A stretch of DNA of 64,000 nt from Zerene cesonia. Lineage: Eukaryota > Arthropoda > Insecta > Lepidoptera > Pieridae. Each line of letters starts with the position of its first letter. Position 1 is the first letter of the stretch. The DNA lies in contig NC_052108.1 in NCBI RefSeq assembly GCF_012273895.1, forward strand, positions 1,426,001 to 1,490,000, read 5' to 3'. Made by a program: the position numbers and the translations under genes. Below the pieces are notes generated by a model that did not search any database, was not told the origin of the DNA, and saw nothing but the letters and a program-made list of their open reading frames with translations. Below are positions 24,101-36,173 of the stretch, one piece after another.

Positions 24101-27100
24101 TGGTGATGCGACCGCTGACCACGGGAGGGACTATGTCCACTCCGATAGCCGACATGGAGCATATTCGCAACTCCGTGCAGCTGGAAATATAATAATAATA
24201 ATGGTATTTATAAATTTTTATATTAAACTTTGAACGTCAATATTTTTAAAGTCAGTTAAAATTACAAAAATTAAAAATGGAATAAACTCTGAATGAATAA
24301 TAGTCATTTCTAATACGGACGGTCTCCAACTTCCATTGAAAGCAGTTAACTACCGATTTAACTCCAGTGTTTTCCGTTACACCACAGAAGCGGATATTTT
24401 AAGTAATTCAACCCAATTCAAATCAAGTCAACGAATGAATAAATCATCATTAGCTCATATAATATGTTCCCACTGCAAGGACATAGCCCTGCTATGAGGG
24501 TACAAGCTATAATCTACCTTGAGAAATTTCGAAAAAACAGAAAAAATTGATCACGAGGGATTGGAACCCAGGTCCTTTGCTTTATAATCCACCTTTCTGA
24601 CAAAGCGCAGGTTGGCAGATGTCACATGTCGTCGAACTTTTGATGCTTTGATTTCTGCAAGACGTTTTTTCACCATTTCAAGCAATAATTAGTCGAAAAA
24701 TCATTCAATTATCAGAATTAATATATGAATTGAGGAAATAAATGATACATGATAAGATAAAATAGGAGATTTATAGTAAAATAAAACATCACAAACCCGC
24801 TAGTCAAATCCAAAGTGCCTGAAAATATCGATTGGTTTGTATTCACAAATAAATCTTGTTGGAGTTTGGGAGAGATTCGGAGAGTACCATTTGCCACCAG
24901 CACTGTTGGATCCTTCTGGAGACGTTGGTAAGATACGAATGGATGTTCCTGTGAATAAATACAATTATACGTTTCTTGCCAACTCAGAATCAGTTACGGG
25001 CGGAGCGGAGTAAAAATAATAATAAAAAAACAGCTAACTCAATAAATCTCTATTTAGCTACAGTCTCAAGTCTTAAAAAGTTCAGAAGGGCTATATAATT
25101 TCCTACTAGTGGAATAATTATAACATAATATACATAAAAAGGGTGTGCCACCGGTGGCGTCATGCTCAATGAAAGTTAGAGTTTTTCGGAGGTACGGTTT
25201 TTTCCCCGTATTATATTCTTTCAAGTATTTTGAAGAATATTATTCGAGGAATATTATAAGAATCATCTCAGTCAGCTCTTGGGTACGATGATTTGCAATA
25301 AACTATAATGTATTTACCAAAAAATATTCTGACATATAGATTAAGAACCCTTGCACCTACACTAGGATTCTCAGTGTCGTGGGAACAAGTGTCTTTCGGT
25401 TGGGTATACATATATTTTATTATTTAAAAATTTCGAACAAACAACTATTTCTTATTCTTTAAATATTTTTATGTAACATATATTATACATTCATAATTTT
25501 TACCGGGTGATCGATAGGTATGTAATGAGAGATCTGCCAATTGTCTTCTTGAAAGCTATTGAAGTCGTCCTCAAATATTGTCTCGCCAGCGCACACGCGG
25601 CGTCCCCGAACCTTCGTTATGGACTCGGGACACAAGGGCCCGTGGGCTAATGGGTCTACGTACGCTGAAATATAAATAAAAACAAGCAATATAGTTTAAA
25701 GGCCTCTGTTCTTACACAATCCACAGGCTGGAAGCTCGTTTCCTTTTCCTCACCCTTTCCAGTTCATAACTTCTTTCCAGTCGTAAATCCTTTTCTTATC
25801 CCTTAACCCTTGATAGTGGGTAGCGCATTAGCGCATTAGCGCGGTAGGACATTCGCAGAGGCACTACCTCTGCGAATATTCATGAATAGTGGTGATCGCT
25901 CACCATCAGGCGAACCACCTGCTAAGTTGCCAAAAAAAATCTCGGTTTGTTCGCTCGTCAATTCTCATAAACACTCTTCAAAAACCAAGTATATATTTAT
26001 GTTGAAGTAAAAACCCTTAGAATGTTTAAGAAACGCTAAGCTTGGCAACTTTCATAGAGTTGACATTTATATAGGCATTAGATTGTAGTTTAACTTCGAT
26101 AGATTATAACTACCGAAAAATAATGCACATACAACATACATTATAAAGTTTAAAGTGCGATACAAATCATTCCTAGAAGGTACTCTGTAATGTTGCTGTC
26201 CTTTATAAATAAATACATCTCTGCATCTACTTGGGATCGAGTGACTTATAATTTAGCATATCGATTGATTGAATTTTAGAAAGGAGGCCCATATCCTTTT
26301 CCTTACCCTTCCCAGTCCTTTCCTTTATACCTCTCGCCAATCCTCTTATATCTTATAGCCATATTTCTTAATCCCTTCCCAAAAAGTCGGTAATCCATTT
26401 GTAGAGGCGTAAGGTTTGCAGTTGACCTTATGCCTCTCTAAATGTTCATGGGCGGTGGCAGCGCTTACCACCAGGCGACCCACCAGCTCCATTGCCGACT
26501 GTGACATAAAAAAAGAAAGGTTGAATGCCTGGGTAAATGCTTGAACGTTTGCATGTATGAATGAAGGAACTTTCGGTCAATTTCCAAAACATATAACACT
26601 AGGTTACTCACATTTCAACATTTCCGTATATTTAGGGCTGGCATATCCTCGCATTACGAGGGTGGACAGACCATCCTCGTCTTTACCACCAACATTGCCA
26701 TACCCGGTTGATACGAAAACTCTATACTCAATGTATTTATTCAACTTGACTGTTATATCTGGCTCTTCGAATACCCAACCGTACGCCTGCTTCGTACCAA
26801 AACCTCTGACGCGTTGGTCTACATATTCTTCAGAAAATATTGCCTCCCGATAGAATGCGGCGTCTATGTAGAATGCTGTTATTTTCGGGTCATCTGAAGA
26901 AACATTAGTATCGACAAACTTTAGAAATCATAAGAATTTTATATTTAAGCAGCTTCACTTATAAGGAAGAAGCCCTTGAGAAGCCCTTATCATATCTAAG
27001 TAGAAAAAAAAATCTAATTTTAATATATATACTTTTAGTCATTTTACATAATATTATATGAACCCCCCGGAACTAACGCATGCATGCTTAGATGTACGCA

Positions 27101-28254
27101 ATGTAGTATAATGTATGTGTCTGTGTTATATGTTACCTAAATTATTAAATGAAAATATCAGAAATAATGCGTATGCCATCTTTAACAATAATTTTAATAT
27201 AATATCGTCTTATATATAAAATTCTCGTGTCACAATTTTATTTACCGAACTCCTCCAAAACGAATAGACCGATTCTTATGAAATTTTGTCTGCATATTGG
27301 GTATGTCTAGGAATCGGACAATATCTGTTTTTCATAACCCTAAATGATAAGAGTAAGGCAGAACAGCGTTTGCCGGGTCATCTAGTATTATTAGTATTTT
27401 AATTCATAATTAGTATAAATAATCTGCACACTATACAATGATTTGACCTTTTAATCAATAGCTCACAAAATTATTATTGCAAGCAAAGTTATAAGATGTA
27501 TGTATGTATCACTTTATATCACATATCTTGGGTTATAACACATTAACATGCATTGCCTTATGAATATTAAAGTAGATAATAGATTTGACTGCACATATAA
27601 TATTATCCTACTATCCTTCCTACTAATATTATAATTGCGAAAGTTTATAAGAATGTGTGTGTGTTTGTAACCTTTTCATACAAAAACTACTGAACCGATT
27701 GCAATGAAATTTGGTACGTAGATAGCCGGACAACTGGAATAACACATAGGCAATTTTTTATCTCGACATTCCTACGGGATACCGACTCACGCGGATGAAA
27801 CCGCGAGGCGCAGCTAGTTTATTATAAAATCTTCGCACTTGTATGCATGTATAAATAGCAGGAAAAAGGTTTTTGAATTTATGAATTACCAGTAATTTCC
27901 ACTTTCCATTTTAAAAATGTGTAGATATATTATTTTATAAAAAAAAAATACTGAACCTATTGCAAATATGTTAACGTAAATCATTATTAACTTCGATATA
28001 CATAATTGAATGTAAGAAGAATCACGATAAAATCAATCTCATTTATTAATAATTACATATTTATTAATCTCTGACATTAAAATTTATTAAATTGATATCA
28101 TCGTAAAAAATATAAAATTTAAATACTCACCATTAAGAATAGCTCTAAACCCCTTAGGAGTTAGTGCTTGCAATATAACTTTTGGGAACACAAATTCTGC
28201 ACATATCGGTAACAATAAGGAAAACAATATTACACCACTCCGTATGAATGACAT
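21157..28254 (-). CDS. bGRP: Beta-1,3-glucan recognition protein D (one exon cut by a gap)
   Basis: Nine exons with consistent phases: 28131..28254 (ATG 28254), 26612..26893, 25504..25664, 24797..24948, 24026..24180, 23818..23936, one starting at 23459 and entering the N gap, 22106..22254 and 21157..21357 (stop TAG). Signal peptide MSFIRSGVILFSLLLPICA, then KVILQALTPKGFRAIL. The second exon is 54 bases longer than in C and lacks the FHGNIN motif, so its CBM39 domain is strongly diverged. The GH16-like part is well kept: SGTLDLTSGC, FTYGTVYIRAKVPQGDWLYP, EILLEPLSKKYG, GLRSWLPSSCRGDWYELL, APFDDH, FYLTLGVAVGGIVEFPDG. Active-site segment SGVLKVAMVHGN has no catalytic acids. It should be a secreted, non-enzymatic recognition protein; ligand may differ from that of C. 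Confidence 0.91.
21445..21690 (+). pseudogene. Degenerate non-LTR reverse transcriptase fragment
   Basis: Plus-strand translation gives GVPQE*NVGPILFNIFVNAI and, after a frame change, MYADASKV..TSDCAALQNDLNR, matching the GVPQGS-LGPILF and YADD regions of Jockey-type retrotransposons. The stop codon and altered YADD show it is dead. It lies in the last intron of bGRP D. Confidence 0.8.
22328..22406. repeat. tRNA-derived SINE end at gap edge
   Basis: The 'tagcattgaaatgctt' and GATCACGAGGC segments match copies at 37730..37905 and 330..450, which continue into a GGTTCGAATCCCGCC-type B box on the other strand. The assembly gap starts inside this element, so the break was probably caused by repetition. 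Confidence 0.5.
22407..23406. other. Assembly gap of exactly 1000 N
   Basis: It removes most of exon 7 of bGRP D (the part after WLTGGPIINSRCRTALE). True length unknown. Confidence 0.95.
24445..24700. repeat. SINE fragments (tRNA-derived and GGCAGATGTC family)
   Basis: The segment 'ggttggcagatgtcacatg' with TCGTCGAACTTTTGA matches 55620..55665 and, inverted, 29690..29730 and 38820..38870. A piece with GATCACGAGGGATTGGAACC is a degraded B-box region. Confidence 0.5.
25695..26515 (+). repeat. Two S1 SINE-like copies in bGRP D intron 2
   Basis: Copies at about 25695..25940 and 26280..26515, both with the family's CCTTTTCC start, the GGTGGTGATCGCT / GGTGGCAGCGCT core and an AAAAAA end. Confidence 0.65.
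27218..27820. repeat. Helitron-like elements in bGRP D intron 1
   Basis: One element at about 27218..27392 ends GCCGGGTCATCTAGTAT. A family H1 copy at 27608..27818 runs from CCTACTAATATTATAATTGC to CGAGGCGCAGCTAGTT. The CTAGT ends and lack of inverted repeats fit non-autonomous Helitrons. Confidence 0.55.
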
Positions 28255-28337
28255 TTTGTTACTGACGAATCGGACGAGTCTGGAGAAGCTTCACCTAAGG
28301 TCATGGGCATAACATAAAACTAGCAAACAAACAATGC

Positions 28338-28350
28338 CAATTTATAGTTG
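28338..28350 (-). promoter_or_regulatory. Candidate TATA box for bGRP D
   Basis: The minus strand reads ACTATAAATTGG about 85 to 95 bases upstream of the start codon at 28254. Confidence 0.35.
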
Positions 28351-29639
28351 TTTATAAATTATGTAAGCTATGAAGAATTCATGATAAATAGCTTTAATAA
28401 ATAATAAATTATGAAACTAAAAACCACGTTTAAATGATGGAATAACTAAATTGTCTTACTTGCTCTTATACAGTTTACACAAGGATATTATAATATTGTC
28501 GCCAATTACTGTGCAAAGCTTGAATTAAATCTTTTCGTTTAAATGTAGCTCGATATCGAGTCTGAACGAGTCGGTAACATACAAACAGATGGAGCTGTTT
28601 TAAGACTCTATATTTAGATGTTTTAAAATACAGAGAACATATTGTATCACGATGCTAAAATGTTGTTTTATGGGTTTAATATACTTACTTATTAAACAGG
28701 GCTTCTAGATTTTATTATAAATAAACGCAACTGATGTTACAATAAATATTAATAATATAAATTTTTATTTGCAGAAGCGTACCATAAAGGTATGATTACT
28801 TTTATCTTTAAGGATACGAGGGAAAACATAACAATTTAGAATCTCAAATGATTTATCCATCTCAATCTGAAATGATTTATCCAGTATAAGTATATAAGAA
28901 TGAACTAATGGAAAATATTATACCAATTGCATAGAATTACCCTTAGAATTGTAAAAATTCAGATAATCTTCTTCTAGAAGAATGCTTGCTGTTAGAATGT
29001 GGCTGGGAATATAATACTATTGTAGCGCTCCTAATAATGCATCGAGCAATTGAAATTTATATCACGATTGACGGCTTTTAGTTAAGAAGAAAGGAGAGAG
29101 GTTTTATTATTCAACAATAAGTGCATGCAGCCATAAAATTGTGAACATTTATATCTAACTTACGAGATTGCCGAGTGTAGAAAAATTGTATATTGTGCAA
29201 CATACTGCTTAGAAAGTAAAGCATTAATTTTTCGTTATATTATAATATATCAAATTTAAATCGTTATATGGGGTCGCCAGTTTAGACTCGCACGCATGTA
29301 AGATGTTACGCCGAGAATTTGCTCACTAAAAAGATATTTTAAAGATCACTCATTGCCTTTTCTTTAATGCATCCTTCATTGTGTTTGAGAAATACCAATA
29401 GTCCTTTCATACTTAATGCAATAATTGTTAACATAAAAACCGGTCAGTTTTTTACTCGATGACCTTTAAAGCACTGTTTCGTAAACTTGTTTAACAAATC
29501 AAAACAATACCTAATATAACATATAAGTTTAGACAGACCGAACTCTTAAGACGCTATAATAATATACCTAAATATTTAAAATGGGCATAGCCGGCTTAAT
29601 TATAAAAACCGATCCCATTTTGTTTTGTTGGTTATCTTG

Positions 29640-29830
29640 ATTGAGACAAGACGAACGCACGCAAACAACATGGTAAACTGACAGGTCCAAGAATAAAAAG
29701 AACGACATGTGACAATTGCCAACCCACACTTGGCCAGCGCAATGGATTATGGCCTGAACCCATAAAGGAGGCCCCCTGTCTCTGCAATGGAAACAAGGGC
29801 GGCCTGGAAAGCTGGAATAATTATTAAATA
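29640..29830 (+). repeat. SINE copy (CTTGGCCAGCG family)
   Basis: Contains ACATGTGACAATTGCCAACC, CACACTTGGCCAGCGCAATG and GGATTATGGCCTGAACCC. Related copies: 38670..38945 (with a tRNA-like head GTTGGCTCAGTGG) and 55570..55720 in inverse orientation. Confidence 0.6.
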
Positions 29831-32118
29831 TGCTTTAAAAAAATACCATTTTAACTCAATTTTTATTATATCGATATGTAAATTAACAGACATAAAGCGT
29901 CCTTTACTTTTCACACTTCAATTGAAAATCTAATTAGTAAATAGTTGGGTAAATAAAATAAAACAAATAATCACATTGATAACTATTTTATTTGCATAAT
30001 AAAACAGCAGCACATGTATCGCATAGGTAAAAGTCACTTTTGAAAAACAGGAATAAACATTGTATTACAAAACACAGCGCTGTTCATTAAACAGCTTGGA
30101 TATTTTGACATAACTATGAAAAATCTTGCTAGCAAAGACAATATTATTAATTTCTAAAAACGCCACCGAGGTCCCCGGGGGAAAGAACCCAATTCCCCAT
30201 CAATCACTGAATAAAAAGTATCACGTCCAACGTTTGAAAATCCAAGGAGTTATTTAGTAAGAAGGCCAAAAAAGAAGATGGAGAAAACTGGACACCTCCA
30301 TTTGAAACGTCGGTTGAAATTAACCATTATGAAAACAAACCAGTGTTTTATTTGAGTCGAAATGTTTTATTTTTAACTGTTAATTCATTTCTATTTTGGA
30401 TAACTTGCGCAAATAAGATTCAATGTACTCAGTAAGTAATCATTTGAGTTGTAAATTTTCCTGTTACTGTGACGTCACTTTATATAATCTATATTTAAAC
30501 GAAAACTTTTAGTGATAAAGTGAAACATTGTCGAAGACTATTCTAGAATATGATATCTGTTATTTTTTGCACAAAATAAGTTTAAGATTGGATTACTTAT
30601 AGCAAAATTAAGAATAATTTCTCTATTTTTTCATTAATGAGATTATGATCTCATTATGATACATAATGATGTATGGGTCGGATATATTTTATTAAGAACT
30701 AGCGGTCCGCACTGACTTCACTCGTGGTATGTTTGTTTCTCAATAAGAACCTTCCTTGTGCCTTAACATTTATACAATCAACGAAACAATTAATGCGATT
30801 TACTTGAAATAAAACTGACTGTACTGAAATAAATAATGAATTAAAAATTGTGTATTGCTAAATTTTCAGTTAGTCGTAAGTTCTTCGTTTTAAACCTTTG
30901 AAAGGTTTAACATACTATATAAATTTTTAATATTATAATAAAATAATTGTAAAAATTTGTACGTTTACACATTCGCGATTGCCATTCGCTTCGTCTCTCG
31001 ACGAAACATTAATGCACGAGAGTCGGCGTGTACCGCTCACACATTCGCAAGTATAATAAACTATGCGTGGCCGCCATTTATCCCTTTCATTACGTCCGAA
31101 AAACCGCTTATAACGCGAATACATGAGCCGAAGGCCGAATGCACTATTTATATATGCGTGTTCCTCATTAGCCTCGCTTTACAAACGAATGTGTAAATGC
31201 ACCATTAGTTTTAAAACTGAATTAGTTAAAAGGACATGTTAATCTATGTCAGAATGAAAGGATAATCATAAAATCATATAATCATAAAACATTTAAATTA
31301 ACAAAAATTCCTGCAAATACAAGAAGATAAGTAAACTACCTACTATATGTATCATGTTAATATTTTTATTTAATTACTAGCTCTTGGCTCGCAGCTAAAC
31401 CGGTGAAATCATAAGAAAAAACACAGTCCGGGGTTTTACCCCGCACAGTTGCCGCTCCTTTGCAATTTCCGTGATAGAATCTATCCTATGTCCTTTCTTG
31501 GCTCTCATACTAGCATTCAGTGGTGAACAACTGCGGCGTGAAGAGGCAGACAGATAAAGAGACAGAGTCAGGTATAGCTGTGGCACTGTCAATACTGTTG
31601 TATAGATAGCTAATTGTACTTTTATATAAAGAAATTGAACAATTAAAATTGATATTGATTCGATTATAGATATTGAATAATACATTCAATAAGACATTGT
31701 ACCACATACATTATAAATTTCATCTAATCAGAACATCGTCAACGTCATTTTAATTTAATTATTTTTGTAGCATACATTATAAGCAAGCGTGTGAAATACA
31801 AATGTGACTTATATTTTTTTAGCTACAATATTACGTTACACGTACATCGAATAACATTGGTTAATTTAAGTATTTGTATATCAATATAATAATTTACAGA
31901 CATGAAAAATAGTAAGAAGAGTTGTAGATAAAATAGGATATAAAATATTGACTGATGATACGATAGTTTCTTCGACATTTTCTACTAAATACTAATTAAT
32001 ATTAAATAGTTCTTTTCTATTTGCTAGTGTATACTATGAGGAATAAATAAGCGTGAAGAGTGTGATTACACATATAAATATCGTATTTTTAAGGAATCAA
32101 TAGCGTATCTCTGGCAAG

Positions 32119-32159
32119 ATGTCACTGTCATTGTCATTATTTGACATTGACAGTGACAT
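32119..32159. repeat. 18-bp-arm hairpin of TGTCA/TGACA units
   Basis: Left arm 32119..32136 (ATGTCACTGTCATTGTCA), loop TTATT, right arm 32142..32159 (TGACATTGACAGTGACAT); 17 of 18 positions pair. More TGACA units follow to about 32185. Confidence 0.7.
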
Positions 32160-32810
32160 ATGATGTCTATATGACAATTTGTCGATTTGTATATATTTTA
32201 TTTATGGTCAATGAAACCATCGCACACCAGGCAAATTATAAAACGCTACAAGTCGCTACTTATAAAATCTGTATAATTATGAACATCAAATTTATTAAAC
32301 ACTAAGATATCATATATCTTACTTTCTATAGAGAGACAAAATCTACGCACTAATATCTACAATATTCGAATATAAAAGATGGCTTCAATTAATTTGAAGA
32401 GATGTAGAACAACACTGAAGACAATAACTATGAAGTATTAAACGAGACTAGAACACTGTACTGAATAAAGTCGCCTAATAAAACGTTATGTAATGATGCT
32501 TTAAACACGTTCCACAATCTATATTGTTTTTAAATTTCGAAAGTACGCTGAAACAACGTGAACATCTTTCATCTCACTCCAACCATATTGCTATCCTGCT
32601 CACACATGCCATCTGAACATGAAGAGTAATGGAATTCAATTCTAAATGAAATAAATTTACGTTAATTAATATATTAAATAAGAACTATTACCGGTTATTA
32701 CAAATACTTTCTACATCTCCTCAAACACCAACGGTCTTACCGCATCCTACACATAACAACCTCCGATTTAATCTACCATGCCCTGCTTTTGTTGTCCGAC
32801 GCAAATGTAC

Positions 32811-32820
32811 NNNNNNNNNN
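32811..32820. other. 10-N assembly gap
   Basis: A short gap inside a repeat; the sequences on both sides show no coding content. Confidence 0.95.
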
Positions 32821-34299
32821 AGCCGTAGTAATTCCAGTGTGGGAACAAGACAGAGCTACAGGTCTTCTAACGCAGTTACTTTTCTACACTGGAATTACTC
32901 CTGCTATAAGACGTCACGGTAATTACCCAGCATACTCTAAGAGATATTACCCAAGTCAGATATTAAGCTAGATATAGCGAGTGTAAGATTGTGAACACTT
33001 GCATTATAACTATGTGAGATTATGGGATAAAAAATGGTTGTGGGATATATGGAATCGTGGGATTTGTGGGATTAAAGAATGGTCTATGCCCAAAAGTAAT
33101 AAAAATTTTGCAATCGTATTCTTCAGCTCAATTTATGGCCCTGAAGGTTAAATTTAAATGTAGATACTGTAATGTACTAATTTATCATTTAAGTTCTATC
33201 GGTATCATCTACGGAGTAAACCATGATTTTTTTCTTTGTAAAATATGACAATATTTCATACTATCACATTTAACATCGCGAGTTAATCCCATACTTAAAA
33301 AACTCAATGATTTTATAGTGTTGTCATATTTCTGTATATAATTTTAGTTTTAACGAAAAAGAAATGGCAATTTATCCTAATATGTTATATAAGATAGATA
33401 TGGTTCTAATCACAATTTTGATATATATTTTGGGTTATTAGGCCTTCAATAGTTTGATATATATAAAAGTTACACTATATAATAGCTACCTTGCTTTAAA
33501 TATTAATTTTTTTATAATATATTGAGGGTCTTTTAAATTCATATCATATTATTTGAAGTATACGATACAATATAAATGCTTTTTGCAATCTTCGGTCCTT
33601 AATACCAATTAGATACACAATCAACAACAAAAAACGACCGTGCCGTGCAGTGCATGTGTAAATTTAACTTTAATTCTTCTGATTAAGGTTGAATTTATTT
33701 TGAAGTATTAGCCAGTTATACGTCATCAACATCTATGGCTTATGGTATTTTTTTTAAAAACAACTTTAAGAATTGCTATTACGGTGGATTTTGCTTTGAC
33801 GTTGTTTCTGAATTTAACAAGCTCACTTGACGAGTTTCAAGCCCGTTTTATGCTATAGATCGTGTATCTAGTTATTACTTTTGTTCCAAGTTCGTAAATA
33901 ACACAATAACTAGAAATAATTAAGTATTAGTTTTACCCTTTGTTGTACAAAGACAAATGTATAGAAACACGCATTAAATTTCTAAACGAAAATTGTCAGC
34001 CGCGACAAGGACTTTCTCTCAAATCCAAAAAGAATGGCGTGTGTTGCCACTTCTAAATTAGTAAATTTATTGAATAAAAACATTCTGTTATCACGAATGT
34101 TTTAAAATAGGCTAAATTAAATTTAACATGAGCAAATTAAGAACAGACGTATCTAGTGATTACTCTTTTGTAAATATGCTCCTTAGAGGAACGGTGCCTC
34201 TTAATGTCTTCAGCTTCAGAAAAAGCAAAGCAATAATTTATGATACATAGTATTTGACCCGCATAAAGATTTAAAATAAATAATCTATCACAGCCTACG

Positions 34300-36173
34300 C
34301 ATACTAACCGTTCTTTGTATAAATACCACTCAGTTAATAAATAAACTACATAGATACACTAAAAAAAAAAACAATAAAGGAGGGTAAAATAAAAACTAAA
34401 AAAATAAATGTAAAACTATATTTATGGACATTCGATGACTATTGTACGAAATATATTTACAATTACAACGATACAATAAATAAAAATTATAGGATACATA
34501 AAAATGTCATGTATTTAAAAAAAAAAAACAAAAAAAACATACTGGGCATTTTTTCTTACACACTGGCAATATTTACCGTAACGTTCGAAAATGCAAAACT
34601 GTACTTAGCAATTTATTAAAAGGACTAAAATGACACATTTTGTATTCATTATGAATTGAACTTGTGGGAAATATAACCTAACACACTAAATAAGGTATTC
34701 AAAGCACATTGTGAAAAAAAAAAACGGAATCGGAATGTTTGTACATTTTATGTTAAAAAAAAAACATATGGCTAAAAAAATAATTTAGGCCCTTTACGTT
34801 TTCTAATTTGAGATAATTTTCCTTATATTTTTGAGACGACACAAAGCATGTGTTTTTCATCCTAAATTGTGGGTACTTCAATATTCTGTTAAGATCAAAA
34901 CTACCCCCAAAAATATTTCCAACAAGCTCCTACCATAAAACTATTCTAGCTTTCAACGCAACCTTATAAAAACCTAATATCAAAATAAGCGTAAAAAATA
35001 CAAACTAAATTCATTTAATTTCACTTAAATCACATAAACGCGATACAAAAATAAATTAAACAAGCATTTCGGTACGAATACTGCGACGTTATTTTCCTAT
35101 AGTATTAAGTTTAGTGGTGAATTATATTAAAAGACTTCATACACAATCGAATGGCTTAAAAATATCTTTTAAAATCAAATTCTTATACAAATGAGTACGG
35201 AGTATGTACTAAGTTATATAAGAACTTTTTATTGTGTTTATTTTTCTGCTTTATAACGATAATAAAACCTTTTTCGATTTTCGATCTAAAGAATTCAGAG
35301 AACTTTATAAAAAAAAGTCTAATATATTACAAAACACCATACAAACCCTTTAATTAAACAAAAAATAAGCCTAAAAATTAAAACCGCAGGGGATATTGAT
35401 TTTACCATCGTATATAGCGAATGGCATTTGGTCCGTCTCACCGTCGCACTGACAATTGTCATTAAAAAGACACGCGTCACCCACCGCCCGTCGCCTTGCG
35501 TGTGACGCGTCACCTGTCACTCGTATACTTGTCAAGTCAGTACATTTGTCATATGAAAAGTCTCTCGCCGTTTGACCCTCTGTCACGCCCGCGTGACAGT
35601 TTCTCGTCACCCGATTTTTTGAAACTGTATGACAATTGTCATACGACGCATTCCCTCTCTGTTTATTCGACACATTACCCTGAAATTCGTCATATAATAC
35701 GTCTACCACCCGATCATCCGTCACGTTCATATGACAATTGTTAAAGGTCAAGTCACTCGTCATACTTCTATCTGTCACATTCGCATGACAGTTATCATAT
35801 AACGGGCTCAACAGCTTTTTATCTGCGGGAGTCATATGACAACTGTCATCAACGTCACTCGTCCTACGCCCATGGGAATCTGCCGAGCCGCGGAATGGAA
35901 AATGCTTGCACAATCTAACACTCTGACGCGTATCGCCGATGTTAACATCCCTCAGATCAAGTACAACACAGCCCCTCGGAGCGTCAGCGCGACATGTGGC
36001 CACACGCGCGTCTCCCTGACACGTGTCAGTCTGACAGCCGTCAGTCTGGCACGCGTCAACATCGCACGCACCGCCGCCGCCGTAGCGGCTGTCAGGCTGA
36101 CAGCCGTCACCGCGGCGCACGTCACACTGACACGTGTCAGACACGCCTACTCCGCTTTCGTCTCGGGCTGCTG
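34300..36173 (-). other. Probable long 3' UTR of the SPCA gene
   Basis: The interval follows the SPCA stop codon on the minus strand. I see no interspersed repeats in it, unlike the flanks, but several TTTATT motifs (AATAAA on the minus strand). Extent is inferred only. The part next to the stop codon contains the open frame and palindromes listed separately. Confidence 0.35.

Larger units (their letters stand above)
28255..34300. other. Gene-poor intergenic region
   Basis: About 6 kb with no frame I can support as coding. Recognisable items are a SINE at about 29640..29830 (CACACTTGGCCAGCGC), a repeat at 30690..30790 shared with 43285..43360, a GC-richer patch at 30960..31140 of unknown nature, a repeat at about 31380..31510 shared with 51535..51670, a hairpin at 32119..32159, a 10-N gap at 32811..32820 and a repeat after that gap with ACACTGGAATTACTCCTGCT (also at 4530 and 16221). 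Confidence 0.55.

Noticed and set aside
30957..31196. GC-richer 240-base patch with open frames on both strands
   Set aside because: No domain, signal peptide or splice structure; the frames mirror each other and look like chance in a compositional patch.
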